Below are positions 26,753 to 35,553 of a stretch of DNA of 64,000 nucleotides, piece after piece; position 1 is the first letter of the stretch; each line of letters starts with the position of its first letter. Origin of the DNA: Fusibacter sp963666805 (GTDB taxonomy: Bacteria > Bacillota > Clostridia > Peptostreptococcales > Acidaminobacteraceae); contig CAXXWR010000003.1 of NCBI GenBank assembly GCA_963666805.2, positions 608,616 to 672,615 on the forward strand, in the 5' to 3' direction. The translations under genes were made by a program, and so were the position numbers. The notes below the pieces were generated by a model. The model saw only the letters and a program-made list of their open reading frames with translations. It was not told where the DNA came from and did no database searches.

Positions 26753-27700
26753 TTATAATCTTCCTAAAACGCGTGCTACTTTTATGAGATTTTCTGTCAA
26801 TTGTTCTTTTTCATGGTCTATCTCTTCACCTGTCCATGACATTAATCCTTCACCTGTTTTAAAACCAAGTTTTCCCTCATCTATCTTCTCTTTTAAAATA
26901 GCAGCTGGTTCTCTGTCATTGCAAAGATCTTTAAACAAATAATCATGGATAGCATACGTTAAATCCAAACCGCCCATGTCCATGACCCCTACTGGTGCCA
27001 TAATGCCAAGTCGCATTCCAAAACCATATTTAATCGCATCATCTACAGCTTTGGGTTCTGCAATACCTTGTTCAATAATATACAGCGCTTCTCTGAATAG
27101 GGCATGTTGCATCCGATTGGCTAAAAATCCTGGAACATCTTTATTGACAATCACTGGCTTTTTACCCGCATCATCTAAAAGTTCGCAAACACGGTTTACA
27201 GTATCTTCTGAAACATCTTTTGTTTTGACAACTTCCACAAGTGGAATCAGGTAAGGCGGATTCCAGTAATGTGTACCAATAATTCTCGACTTGTTTTTAG
27301 ATGTCTCTGCAATTTCTGTAATACTAATTGCCGACGTATTAGACGCTAAAATAGTATCTTCATCACATAATGCATCGAGCTTCTTAAAAAAATCTTGTTT
27401 AATCGTCAAATTCTCAATAATGCATTCAAAAATAATATCCGCAAAATTAGCACCTGTGGCTAAATCATCCGTTATTGTGACATTTGATAGAATAGCATCA
27501 ACCTTTGATGGATCAACAACGTCATTATCACATAATATATTTAGTGCCCTTTTCATTCGCTCTAGTGGGGCTGAATTTTTATCTTGATCACAAGAATAAA
27601 TAAGCTTAACGGGGTAGCCTTTCATGGCAAACAATAAGCCTATGCCTACCCCCATCGTTCCTGCGCCAAGAACTGCCACATTTCTAATCTTTTTGTTCAT
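26753..27700 (-). CDS. 3-Hydroxyacyl-CoA dehydrogenase-family NAD-dependent dehydrogenase
   Basis: The 315-residue protein has an N-terminal Rossmann motif VLGAGTMGVGIG (residues 9-20), the family sequence SNTSAISITEIAETSKNKSRIIGTHYWNPP with the catalytic His, and a C-terminal helical domain (VPGFLANRMQHALFREAL; GVMDMGGLDLTYAI). Members oxidise 3-hydroxy groups to 3-oxo groups, either on CoA esters or on free acids such as carnitine and L-gulonate. Because a BKACE enzyme that needs a free 3-oxo acid is encoded nearby, a free 3-hydroxy acid is a reasonable substrate guess. Second gene of its unit. Confidence 0.9.
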   Translation of the reverse strand: MNKKIRNVAVLGAGTMGVGIGLLFAMKGYPVKLIYSCDQDKNSAPLERMKRALNILCDNDVVDPSKVDAILSNVTITDDLATGANFADIIFECIIENLTIKQDFFKKLDALCDEDTILASNTSAISITEIAETSKNKSRIIGTHYWNPPYLIPLVEVVKTKDVSEDTVNRVCELLDDAGKKPVIVNKDVPGFLANRMQHALFREALYIIEQGIAEPKAVDDAIKYGFGMRLGIMAPVGVMDMGGLDLTYAIHDYLFKDLCNDREPAAILKEKIDEGKLGFKTGEGLMSWTGEEIDHEKEQLTENLIKVARVLGRL

Positions 27701-27721
27701 TCATCTATCCTCTTTCAGTGA

Positions 27722-28531
27722 TTAGTATACGCCCCATTTATATTCTCTTTTTTCAACACCAGGTACTAGATCATCTTCATCAATAAAAGCAACCATTCTT
27801 ACAATTGAACCGTCACCTTTCCACCATCTAAGTGGAAACGCTGCAATGGTACATCTTTTTCCAGTGACCATTTCTATATCGCCACCTACATTTTCAAATC
27901 CCATAACATTATTTCTTAATAAGACATCATGTACAGGTTCCCACTCTGGGAAGTCTTCAATCGGTGGATGACCAAACATTTCTGTATATTCTTTAATCAA
28001 ACGTGGTACAAATGGTCCCGGACCATGGTCAATCATATACGTATAACAAGGATGATCTATGGCTTGACAGTCAATGCCCATTGCTTTGACCTTCTTTTCC
28101 ACTAACCATTTTCCCGCTTCAATACTTAAACCTGGACTATACATAAAGTAATCATCATTTTCACCCCAGCGTTTATGGGTCCCCGTATTAATAATGACAA
28201 TATCGCCTTCTCTGATTTCAGGTGTTGCATTTTCTAAATCCTCTACAGTGATTAGTTCCCATTTTGTTTTAGGAATTCCTACAATAACTGCATCTCCATA
28301 GTAATTTTCAAGTGGTAATTCATGTGTATAAGGTGATTCTGGAATCACATGTGAAGGTGAGTCCGCATGTGTACTATTGTGCATATGAAAATTATTAAAA
28401 GTTTGCAAGAGTCTATAATGTCTTGGCATATAATTAACTCTTTCAATGGTAAAGTCACTATCTGCTGAAGGCCAAAGTGGCCCCCCTTGACCAAATGGAT
28501 GTGATAAATCAACTAAAACTGTTTTTCCCAT
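27722..28531 (-). CDS. Cyclase-family metal-dependent hydrolase (kynurenine formamidase-like)
   Basis: The 269-residue protein has the metal-binding signature of the cyclase/formamidase family, HNSTHADSPSH at residues 51-61, where most members read HxGTHxDxPxH. A second motif GIDCQAIDHP follows near 150. Known relatives hydrolyse N-formylkynurenine, isatin or cyclic amides, or act on ring intermediates. It is the first gene after a sigma54 promoter, so it probably performs an early step on the unidentified substrate. The glycine-to-serine change in the signature is noteworthy but keeps the His and Asp ligands. Confidence 0.88.
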   Translation of the reverse strand: MGKTVLVDLSHPFGQGGPLWPSADSDFTIERVNYMPRHYRLLQTFNNFHMHNSTHADSPSHVIPESPYTHELPLENYYGDAVIVGIPKTKWELITVEDLENATPEIREGDIVIINTGTHKRWGENDDYFMYSPGLSIEAGKWLVEKKVKAMGIDCQAIDHPCYTYMIDHGPGPFVPRLIKEYTEMFGHPPIEDFPEWEPVHDVLLRNNVMGFENVGGDIEMVTGKRCTIAAFPLRWWKGDGSIVRMVAFIDEDDLVPGVEKREYKWGVY

Positions 28532-28586
28532 ATTCGTTCTCCTTTATATGTTTTTTAGAAATTGATGTGTTCGTCCTAATATAAAA

Positions 28587-28602
28587 AGCAATTAGCATGC
28601 CA
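28587..28602 (-). promoter_or_regulatory. sigma54 promoter of the cyclase-HAD-larC-larB unit
   Basis: Read on the minus strand: TGGCATGCTAATTGCT, with GG at 28601-28600 and GC at 28589-28588, exactly 12 bp apart as in the -24/-12 consensus. It is 56 bases upstream of the cyclase start. Confidence 0.9.
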
Positions 28603-28696
28603 AAAACACCTGCTCTTTATCAATTGATTGAAAGTCCCTAAAATGCCGATTTTAGATTTTTTTAAAGGTTAGATCTCTTAAGTATTTAATAAAAAA

Positions 28697-28724
28697 CGTT
28701 GCAATTCAGAAACACTGTTGCAAA
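28697..28724. promoter_or_regulatory. Putative upstream activator sites
   Basis: Two copies of GTTGCAA (28698-28704 and 28717-28723) lie 19 bp apart and about 110 bp upstream of the -24/-12 element. That is where an enhancer-binding activator would sit. The GTTGC element recurs as a dyad between the other two sigma54 promoters. Confidence 0.55.
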
Positions 28725-28810
28725 TATGAATTTCGTGATTGCTAGCCATCTTGGGCTTTGATATACTACATATGTGAATCCATTTGTTTTTATAAAAGAG
28801 AGGGGATTAT

Positions 28811-30337
28811 ATGGACCAAGTATTAGCAATTAACAGTGTCTGTAAAAAAATAACAGAAAATTTATCTACTATTGATAATCCTAAAACAAAATATTTTCTA
28901 GAAGAAATATTAAACGATTTGAAGGTGTTCTTAGATAAAGGAATTGATTTCAAAGAAGTTGTAGATAATCTCGATGACAGTATCCTCATCACCGATAAGG
29001 ATGGAAAAGTACTTTATATCAATCCAGCTTATGAAAAAAATACAGGCATATTACCAGACGAAGTACTCCACCGCTATATCAAGGACATCCTTGATGAAGG
29101 CAATTTATTTACAGGTGGTGCTACAATGGATGTTATTGAAACTCAAAAAAAGGTTTTAAGACTCTCTACTGTTGTTAAATACAATCCACCACGTGTTGCT
29201 TATGCTGTGGGAGTTCCAGTATTAGATGATCAAAATCAACTTAAACAGATCGTCGTCAACAGTAGACCCATTCTCACATTAAAAGCATTACAGGATGACT
29301 ATTCTCGCTTTTTAGAAGAAGTCAAATCAATTAATAATGGGGATAAAATAAAAATCATCACCAATGGTGAAGAATATAACACTCAATTTGCCTCTAAAAT
29401 GATTGGTTCAAGCCAAACCATTGAAAATACATGGCGCATTATCAAATTAATTTCAGATACAGATGCTACCGTTTTAATCACAGGTGAATCTGGCGTAGGT
29501 AAAGAAGTTGTAGCCGATGAAATATATATGAATAGTAACCGCTCTAATCAACCCTTCATCAAGGTTAATTGTGCCTCAATCCCATCTACACTTTTAGAGT
29601 CTGAGCTCTTTGGCTATGAAAAAGGTGCCTTTTCAGGTGCAAATGCTAATGGTAAAACCGGTTTGTTCGAATTGGCTAATAATGGGATTATCCTACTAGA
29701 TGAAATCGGTGACATGCCTCTTGATTTACAAGCAAAACTTCTTAGAGTTATACAAAATAGAGAAATCACAAAGGTTGGCGGTAGTAAGACAATTGCTTTA
29801 AATATTCGAATTATTGCATCAACTAATAGTAATTTAAAGAAAAAAATGGCTGAAGGGTCTTTTAGGAGCGACTTATACTATCGCCTAAATGTTATTCCAA
29901 TCCATTTAGATCCTTTAAGGGATCATATAGAAGATCTTGAATCTCTATGCAACCACTTCATTGCTATGTATAGCAAGAAACATAACCGTACGCTCTCACT
30001 TAGCAAACATAATCTTAATATCATGAAAATGTATAACTGGCCTGGTAATATCAGAGAGCTTGAAAACATCATTGAATACCTTGTCATCTGTTGTTCTGGC
30101 AATGTTGGCGTTGATGATGATATTCTAAAAAGCATTCTAGGACTCTCACAAACGGATGTTTCTTCTAAAGCCTTTGATTTGACAAAATCAGTAGAACAAT
30201 TTGAAAAACAGCAGATTGAAAAAGTTTTAAGTATAACGAACAGTCTTAGAGAAGCAGGCTCATTATTAAATATAAATGCTTCTACAATCAGTCGAAAAAT
30301 CAAACAATATGGTATTAACTATAGCAATAGCCGCTGA
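28811..30337 (+). CDS. sigma54-dependent transcriptional activator (PAS-AAA+-Fis)
   Basis: The 508-residue protein has an N-terminal helical region, a PAS domain (about residues 50-160, VVDNLDDSILITDKDGKVLY) that should sense a small molecule, an AAA+ domain (about 196-430) and a C-terminal Fis-type helix-turn-helix (SLREAGSLLNINASTISRKI). The AAA+ part has Walker A GESGVGKE and ILLDEIGDMP. The sigma54-contact loop reads GAFSGA rather than the canonical GAFTGA. It is divergent from the cyclase gene and surrounded by three sigma54 promoters, so it is very likely the regulator of this locus. Confidence 0.95.
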   Translation: MDQVLAINSVCKKITENLSTIDNPKTKYFLEEILNDLKVFLDKGIDFKEVVDNLDDSILITDKDGKVLYINPAYEKNTGILPDEVLHRYIKDILDEGNLFTGGATMDVIETQKKVLRLSTVVKYNPPRVAYAVGVPVLDDQNQLKQIVVNSRPILTLKALQDDYSRFLEEVKSINNGDKIKIITNGEEYNTQFASKMIGSSQTIENTWRIIKLISDTDATVLITGESGVGKEVVADEIYMNSNRSNQPFIKVNCASIPSTLLESELFGYEKGAFSGANANGKTGLFELANNGIILLDEIGDMPLDLQAKLLRVIQNREITKVGGSKTIALNIRIIASTNSNLKKKMAEGSFRSDLYYRLNVIPIHLDPLRDHIEDLESLCNHFIAMYSKKHNRTLSLSKHNLNIMKMYNWPGNIRELENIIEYLVICCSGNVGVDDDILKSILGLSQTDVSSKAFDLTKSVEQFEKQQIEKVLSITNSLREAGSLLNINASTISRKIKQYGINYSNSR

Positions 30338-30351
30338 TTTCTAAATGCTTA

Positions 30352-30393
30352 TCCTAAAAAAAATCCCTATTAAATAATAGGGATTCACTTTTA
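30352..30393. terminator. Bidirectional terminator
   Basis: AATCCCTATT pairs with AATAGGGATT around a short loop at about 30362-30385, with A and T runs outside. It separates the convergent activator and alcohol dehydrogenase genes. Confidence 0.88.
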
Positions 30394-30398
30394 TTATT

Positions 30399-31547
30399 CT
30401 ATAAAATAAGTTCATATATTTTTACTGCATCCTCAGGATAAATTGCTTCTAAGCCATTTCCAACATATTCAACCTGCTTAGAATAGACCTTGTCCACTAG
30501 TTCATTGATATCTATTTCGGCAATGTGATATCTATCAAATGTCGTAGGTGCTCCTAGCGCTTCAAAAAAGGCTTTCATTGTCTCTATCCCCTCCTCAACT
30601 CCATTCACTTTAAATACGGCTTTAAAAAAACATTTAAAACGGTCATGATGTCTCTGGTATACATATTGACACCATGCTGGCATTATTAAAGCCAAAGCAC
30701 CACCATGTGGAATACCATATTGCACAGTTAGAGCATGTGCTAATTGATGACAGGCAAAATCTCCTCCAGGTCCTAGCATATTACTGTGTGCTACAGTTGC
30801 CGACCACATCATGTCATCTCTGAAATCATTACTTTTAGGGTGATTGATAAATGTGTTTCCTAAATCAACAACTGTTTTCATCGTTGCCTCACAAAGTGCA
30901 TCCCATAAAAGACTTTCTCGGGTCAAATCAAAATAGCGTTCAAAGCAATGTGAAAAAATATCCACCATCGCAATTGCCGTTTGATAACGAGATAGTGTAT
31001 ATGTTAACTCTGGATTCAAGATTGCTAACTTAGGCACTAATAATGGATTAGAAAAAGCAATCTTTTGTTGAAGAGTATCATTTGAGATAACAGCCACGTC
31101 ATTCGCTTCACTTCCTGTAGCAGGCAATGTTACAATAGCCGCTATATTCATTGCCTTTTGGGGAATCAATTCTGGGGTATTTAGGACTTTCCACAACATT
31201 TCATCGCTGTACCTTCCTATACTGATTGCTTTAGCTGAATCAATAACACTGCCACCGCCAATGGCTAAAATAGTATCTACCTTTTCAGATTGACATATTT
31301 TTATACCCGTCTGACAAAGGTCAACAGAAGGGTTGGCCTGAACACCTCCTAAAAAACAATAGCTTATATGATAAGCATCCAATGATTGAGTTACTGCTTC
31401 AAGCAATCCATTATTTTCGATTCGCGAACTTCCATAATGGATTAAAACATGTTGAGCTGAATCTTTTAAATATTCACCGATAAGCTTATGTTTGTCTTTA
31501 CCATACACAAGTTTTGTTGGGATTGAAAAGTCAAACGTCTTCATCAT
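30399..31547 (-). CDS. Iron-containing alcohol dehydrogenase
   Basis: The 382-residue protein belongs to the group III (iron-type) alcohol dehydrogenases. It has the NAD motif IGGGSVIDSAKAI near residue 95, the metal ligands in AIAMVDIFSHCFERYFD, and HQLAHALTVQYGIPHGGALALIMPAW. Members reduce aldehydes or oxidise alcohols, including semialdehydes and 1,3-propanediol or butanol. It follows the BKACE gene by 35 bases in the same unit, so it likely handles an aldehyde or alcohol produced from the same substrate. Confidence 0.92.
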   Translation of the reverse strand: MMKTFDFSIPTKLVYGKDKHKLIGEYLKDSAQHVLIHYGSSRIENNGLLEAVTQSLDAYHISYCFLGGVQANPSVDLCQTGIKICQSEKVDTILAIGGGSVIDSAKAISIGRYSDEMLWKVLNTPELIPQKAMNIAAIVTLPATGSEANDVAVISNDTLQQKIAFSNPLLVPKLAILNPELTYTLSRYQTAIAMVDIFSHCFERYFDLTRESLLWDALCEATMKTVVDLGNTFINHPKSNDFRDDMMWSATVAHSNMLGPGGDFACHQLAHALTVQYGIPHGGALALIMPAWCQYVYQRHHDRFKCFFKAVFKVNGVEEGIETMKAFFEALGAPTTFDRYHIAEIDINELVDKVYSKQVEYVGNGLEAIYPEDAVKIYELIL

Positions 31548-31582
31548 TCGCCTTCTTTCTTTGCTATAAAGAGAAGTTGTTC

Positions 31583-32431
31583 CTATTTGAGTCCCAAAAT
31601 TTCTCTGGCCTCATCAGGTGTTGCCAATGTCTTATTTGCCAACTTTGCCAATTTGCCAATTCGAGAGACAAATTGCGCATTAGATGTCGCAAGTTCACCT
31701 TTATTAAAATAGACATTGTCTTCAAAACCCGTTCTTATATTACCGCCTAGTGCCAATGATGCTAATGTAATTTCCATGGCACCTTTACCTATACCAAATG
31801 TTCCCCATGTACAATTTTCTGGCAAATGATTAACAACATATAAAAGACTTTCTACGTTTGCTGCAAGGCCACCCGGAGCCCCTAAACAAATTTGGAAATG
31901 TAAAGGCGCTTTTAAGATGCCTTTTTTAAGATAGAAAAGTGCTGTATTCAACATTCCCATATCAAATATTTCAATTTCAGGTTTAACACCTACTTCTTGC
32001 ATTTTTAATCCCAATTTTTCTAAAAATGGAGGTGTGTTCATAAATACACTGGTATTCAACCAGTTCATTGTTCCTGCATCAAATGATGCCAATTCTGGTT
32101 TAAGCTCAGTAAAAGGCAACATTCTTTCTTCATCTGTTACATTAGGAGCACCTGAAGTTGTTAAATTTAATACGATAGGACATTGGGATTCTCTAACTAA
32201 AGAAACCGTCTCCGTAAATTTCTTAATATCCATGGTTGGATTATCTGCATCATCTCTTACATGAATGTGTGCTACTGCAGCACCCGCTTCATAGCATTCA
32301 ATAATTGAATCTGCAATTTCTCTTGGCGTAGTTGGCAAGTTTGGATTATCTCCCTTTGTTGGTACAGCACCACAGACTGCTGCTGTAACGATTACCTTGT
32401 CTTTTGCATTAGATCTTCTTGTTTCAAACAT
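31583..32431 (-). CDS. BKACE (DUF849) beta-keto acid cleavage enzyme
   Basis: The 282-residue protein shows the BKACE family zinc motif AHIHVRD with H55 and H57 and the typical N terminus KVIVTAAVCGAVPTKGDNPNLP. BKACE enzymes transfer an acetyl group from acetyl-CoA onto a beta-keto acid, giving acetoacetate and a new acyl-CoA. The best known member is Kce of lysine fermentation, but no other lysine-fermentation genes are here. In this locus the beta-keto acid would come from the 3-hydroxy-acid dehydrogenase. The first gene of its unit, behind a sigma54 promoter. Confidence 0.9.
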   Translation of the reverse strand: MFETRRSNAKDKVIVTAAVCGAVPTKGDNPNLPTTPREIADSIIECYEAGAAVAHIHVRDDADNPTMDIKKFTETVSLVRESQCPIVLNLTTSGAPNVTDEERMLPFTELKPELASFDAGTMNWLNTSVFMNTPPFLEKLGLKMQEVGVKPEIEIFDMGMLNTALFYLKKGILKAPLHFQICLGAPGGLAANVESLLYVVNHLPENCTWGTFGIGKGAMEITLASLALGGNIRTGFEDNVYFNKGELATSNAQFVSRIGKLAKLANKTLATPDEAREILGLK

Positions 32432-32467
32432 ATTTTTTTAATTCCTCCTTCGTCATGCCTTTATTTT

Positions 32468-32483
32468 TGCAAGATACATGCCA
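32468..32483 (-). promoter_or_regulatory. sigma54 promoter of the BKACE-alcohol dehydrogenase unit
   Basis: On the minus strand TGGCATGTATCTTGCA has GG at 32482-32481 and GC at 32470-32469, 12 bp apart. It lies 37 bases before the BKACE start. Confidence 0.92.
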
Positions 32484-32552
32484 ACTCTTATCCTCAACTC
32501 AAAGGCTGTTCTCCTCCTATTTAGAATCTCTTTTGACAAAAAATGACTTTAG

Positions 32553-32595
32553 TTTTGTTGCAGGAATGCAATGGTTTTTCCATAGAGCAACAAAA
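32553..32595. promoter_or_regulatory. Putative shared enhancer site between divergent sigma54 promoters
   Basis: TTTTGTTGC (32553-32561) and GCAACAAAA (32587-32595) are perfect 9-bp inverted arms, spaced 25 bp, centred between the two divergent -24/-12 elements. They share GTTGC with the sites at 28697-28724. One activator could serve both promoters from here. Nothing else is seen in the 32432-32734 gap. Confidence 0.6.
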
Positions 32596-32667
32596 AATTA
32601 AGTATTCATATTGCTATTTTTAAAATAAAGACTGTAATTTCAACACTATCAAATGAAAATTTTATCT

Positions 32668-32683
32668 CGGCATGATAATTGCT
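32668..32683 (+). promoter_or_regulatory. sigma54 promoter of the DUF362-MFS-thiolase unit
   Basis: CGGCATGATAATTGCT has GG at 32669-32670 and GC at 32681-32682, 12 bp apart. Only the first base departs from the TGGCA consensus. It lies 52 bases upstream of the DUF362 start. Confidence 0.88.
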
Positions 32684-32734
32684 TTATAGAATAGTGCGTT
32701 AAAAAAAACACATATTTTGAAAGGAGATTTAACT

Positions 32735-34009
32735 ATGGCAAAATCAATAGTCGCTATTGCCAAAGATCCAGATATTCAAGTAATGGTGGATCAAGTACTC
32801 AGTGAGCTCGGTGGTGCTAACAACCTCATTAGAAAAAATTCAACTGTTCTTTTAAAACCTAATGCCGGTCATTTAGGTGAACCCGGTACAAGTATCAACA
32901 CAAACCATAATTTCTTACGTGCTGTCATCCGTGCTGTAAAAGCAGCTGGTGCTAAACGTATAGTCGTTGGTGAAGCTGCTGCCATTGGCTGTAATACTTT
33001 AGATTGCTTTGAGTCAGCAGGTCACGCACAAGTCGCTAGAGAAGAGGGTGTCGAATTATACGATATCAAATCTGACCCTGATTTAATCAAAGTTCAAATC
33101 AGAGATGCACGATCAGATATTAAATCTGTCATGCTTCCTAGACTTTTACTAGAAGCAGACCATATCATAAATTTACCTGTCTTTAAATCACACGCAAGTA
33201 TGGTCTTTAGCTGTGCACTCAAAAACATCAAAGGGGTTGTACAAGACCGCGTCCATTATGATATGCACAGAACCAATTTGGCAATGGCAATGATGGACAT
33301 CTGGTCAGTTGTAAAGGCAGATTTAACCATTGCAGACCTTATTTATCCTGCGGAAGGATTTGGCCCTCACTCAGCAGTTCCTTTAGACTTCGGTTGTGTA
33401 GTTGCTAGTAAAGATCCGGTCGCTTTAGATGCAACAGCTTGTCGCATGGTTGGTCTCGATATTTCTATGGTAGATTACTTTGAAGCTGCAAGAGAACGTG
33501 GTCTTGGTACCAGTGACGAAGAACAAATTCTTGTAAAGGGCAAATCAATTGAAGAAGTCTTCAAAAAAATGTGGCTTCCTTACCTTGAAAAATTTGATAC
33601 TTGGCCAGAATATAATATCATGCATGAAAACTCATGTTCATCTTGTCAATCTCTCGTTGCCTTTACAATGGAAAAATTAAAAGCACTCGGTGAATATGAC
33701 AAAAATACTGATGCAGTTATCGTATTAGGAGCTAAAAAATCAATTCCTGAAGATATTCCGCCTGAAAAATTGATTTTATGTGGTAACTGTACTGCCAAAT
33801 ATCGCAACAGAGGTGTTGCTGTTCACGGCTGTCCTCCTTCTGAACCTCATATTGCATGGGCAATCATCGACCGCATGGATCAAACGGAAATCGGTCCAGG
33901 TTTTAGAGAACGTATGGCTGAGGAAGAACCTATTTGGAATGCTTACATCGATAAAATTGTAGAAGAAAAACGTAAATCAACACCTCATAAAGATCAAACT
34001 GAAAAATAA
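32735..34009 (+). CDS. DUF362-family protein, candidate nickel-pincer or Fe-S enzyme
   Basis: I start this 424-residue protein at ATG 32735, 5 bases... after AAAGGAGATTTA; an upstream in-frame TTG (32717) overlaps that ribosome site. It is a DUF362 protein with the family signatures LPVFKSH (147-153), FSCALKNIKGVV (158-169), DPVALDATA, and a C-terminal cysteine set: C301-x2-C304, C349-x2-C352 and C366, suiting an iron-sulfur cluster. The spacing H153, K163 (+10), H178 (+15 from K163) resembles the cofactor ligands of lactate racemase LarA (His174, Lys184, His200; from memory). With larB and larC in the same regulon it is a candidate cofactor user. Function otherwise unknown. Confidence 0.85.
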   Translation: MAKSIVAIAKDPDIQVMVDQVLSELGGANNLIRKNSTVLLKPNAGHLGEPGTSINTNHNFLRAVIRAVKAAGAKRIVVGEAAAIGCNTLDCFESAGHAQVAREEGVELYDIKSDPDLIKVQIRDARSDIKSVMLPRLLLEADHIINLPVFKSHASMVFSCALKNIKGVVQDRVHYDMHRTNLAMAMMDIWSVVKADLTIADLIYPAEGFGPHSAVPLDFGCVVASKDPVALDATACRMVGLDISMVDYFEAARERGLGTSDEEQILVKGKSIEEVFKKMWLPYLEKFDTWPEYNIMHENSCSSCQSLVAFTMEKLKALGEYDKNTDAVIVLGAKKSIPEDIPPEKLILCGNCTAKYRNRGVAVHGCPPSEPHIAWAIIDRMDQTEIGPGFRERMAEEEPIWNAYIDKIVEEKRKSTPHKDQTEK

Positions 34010-34142
34010 ACAGGGGGTATTTTATTTAAGCTAGGCTATCTTGATTTTTTATGCAGCAAAATTAATGGGGTTAATCCAGTATTTTCATTGATATTTAACT
34101 TAACGGATTTCCTTCGAATATCATATAAGGAGAAAGATTATT

Positions 34143-35477
34143 ATGGATTTTGAAAACGGAAACGGAACACAAGTTATAGAGGCAAAAAAGCAATTGAAAA
34201 GCGAAAACACAAATTTGAAATTTGGAAAATCGGGTTGGGGGATTATATTTTATTGTATGGCGATGTTCTTTTTTCTCATTGGGTTTTCAATTGATGGTTT
34301 AAACATTGTTGCTCCTGCTTTTGCAGCGGCTCACAATATCGAGTATTCAAAAGTTCTTGGTATGGCTACTTACGCAGGATTCGTTGGACTATTTGGTTAC
34401 TATATTCTAGGTCGTATCAATGTTCGATTTGGCCCTAGAATCACCTCAGGAATCTGTTTGATTGGTTCTGGGTTTTCTTATATCTTCTACGGAAGAGCAC
34501 AAACCTTAACACAGTATGCCATTGGACTCATTTTAGTTGTCAGTTTTATAAATGGCGCAAGTTACATTGCTGGCGGTTCACTCGTTGCACAATGGTTTCC
34601 TAAGAAAAAAGGACTTGTAAACGGTTTGACGACAATGGGTCACAATATGGGTTCAGCCTTTTATGTGCCACTCATTGCACTTTTAATTGGTAAATATGGT
34701 CTTGCAAATGGGACAACTATCACTGCTATTGTCGCTGTTATACTTGGGATCGTTGGCTTATTAATGATTCGAGATACACCCGATCAAAGAGGTCAATACC
34801 CTGATAATGTTTCAAAAGAAATCTATGAAAAAGAATACTTTACAGAGAGTGTTGATAATCAATCCATTTGGACAATCGGCAAACTTCTCAAAACAAAAGA
34901 AACTTGGATGGTTGCTTTAGTCATTGGTATCAATCAACTGGTAACAACAGGCGTTATGAGTCAAATGGTTGTTCGTAATGTCGGTCTTGGTTTTACACAA
35001 AGTAAAGCTATCGGACTTATGACGGTATGTGCTATCATCGGCGTTGGTGGTAGTTACATCTATGGCTGGCTAGATCAGAAATTTGGTGTTAAAAAAGCTA
35101 TTATCATTTTCTTATTATGGTATTCTTTAGCTCTTGTTCTTAACATTACTGAAAACCTGACACTGGTTTATATTTCGGTTCTTATGGTTGGTGTATCCAT
35201 CGGTGGTGCTGCCAATTTTATTATCTCTTTGCCTGCCTCTGTATTCGGAAGACATGGTTTCGCAAAAGCAAACTCAGTTGTTTTCCCAATCATGAGTGCC
35301 ATTTTATTTTCAAATTATATTATTAACGCACAAGCCATTAAAATAACTGGAAGTTTAAGAGGGGCCTACATGGTATTCTTAGCCTTCTTGATTATCAACA
35401 TCTTTTTCGTAAGTCTAATTGATGTTAGAAAATACAATAAAGACTATATGGTTGAGGAAGAAATAGATCTAAAATAA
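34143..35477 (+). CDS. OFA-family (oxalate/formate antiporter-like) MFS transporter
   Basis: The 444-residue protein has twelve predicted membrane helices and a cytoplasmic N terminus. Family traits include an amphipathic start, FAAAHNIEYSKVLGMATYAGFVGLFGYYILGRINVRFGPR in helices 1-3 (loop G-R-I-N-V-R-F-G-P-R) and GGSLVAQWFPKKKGLVNGLTTMG in the middle. OFA carriers move small carboxylates such as oxalate, formate, lactate and pyruvate analogues. As the only transporter in this regulon it is the best candidate for substrate uptake. About 130 bp separate it from the DUF362 gene, with no promoter I recognise. Confidence 0.9.
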   Translation: MDFENGNGTQVIEAKKQLKSENTNLKFGKSGWGIIFYCMAMFFFLIGFSIDGLNIVAPAFAAAHNIEYSKVLGMATYAGFVGLFGYYILGRINVRFGPRITSGICLIGSGFSYIFYGRAQTLTQYAIGLILVVSFINGASYIAGGSLVAQWFPKKKGLVNGLTTMGHNMGSAFYVPLIALLIGKYGLANGTTITAIVAVILGIVGLLMIRDTPDQRGQYPDNVSKEIYEKEYFTESVDNQSIWTIGKLLKTKETWMVALVIGINQLVTTGVMSQMVVRNVGLGFTQSKAIGLMTVCAIIGVGGSYIYGWLDQKFGVKKAIIIFLLWYSLALVLNITENLTLVYISVLMVGVSIGGAANFIISLPASVFGRHGFAKANSVVFPIMSAILFSNYIINAQAIKITGSLRGAYMVFLAFLIINIFFVSLIDVRKYNKDYMVEEEIDLK

Positions 35478-35496
35478 AATCATAACTGTATTAATA

Positions 35497-35529
35497 AGAA
35501 GGTCTGTTTGTTATGTCAACAGACCTTCT
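35497..35529 (+). other. Intercistronic hairpin between MFS and thiolase genes
   Basis: A perfect 12-bp stem (AGAAGGTCTGTT with AACAGACCTTCT, 35497-35508 and 35518-35529) lies between the two genes. It has no following T run, so partial termination or mRNA processing is more likely than a full stop. Confidence 0.6.
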
Positions 35530-35553
35530 GTCACACTTAGGGAGGTACAACAC

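Noticed and set aside
31583..32431. Assignment of the BKACE gene as kce of lysine fermentation
   Set aside because: No kamA, kdd or other lysine-fermentation genes are nearby, and the dehydrogenase and hydrolase context points to another substrate.
32717..32734. Longer DUF362 start at TTG 32717
   Set aside because: The TTG overlaps the AAAGGAG ribosome site, while ATG at 32735 is well placed.
34010..34142. A fourth sigma54 promoter before the MFS gene
   Set aside because: No sequence with the GG-to-GC 12-bp register was found, so the MFS gene probably depends on the DUF362 promoter.
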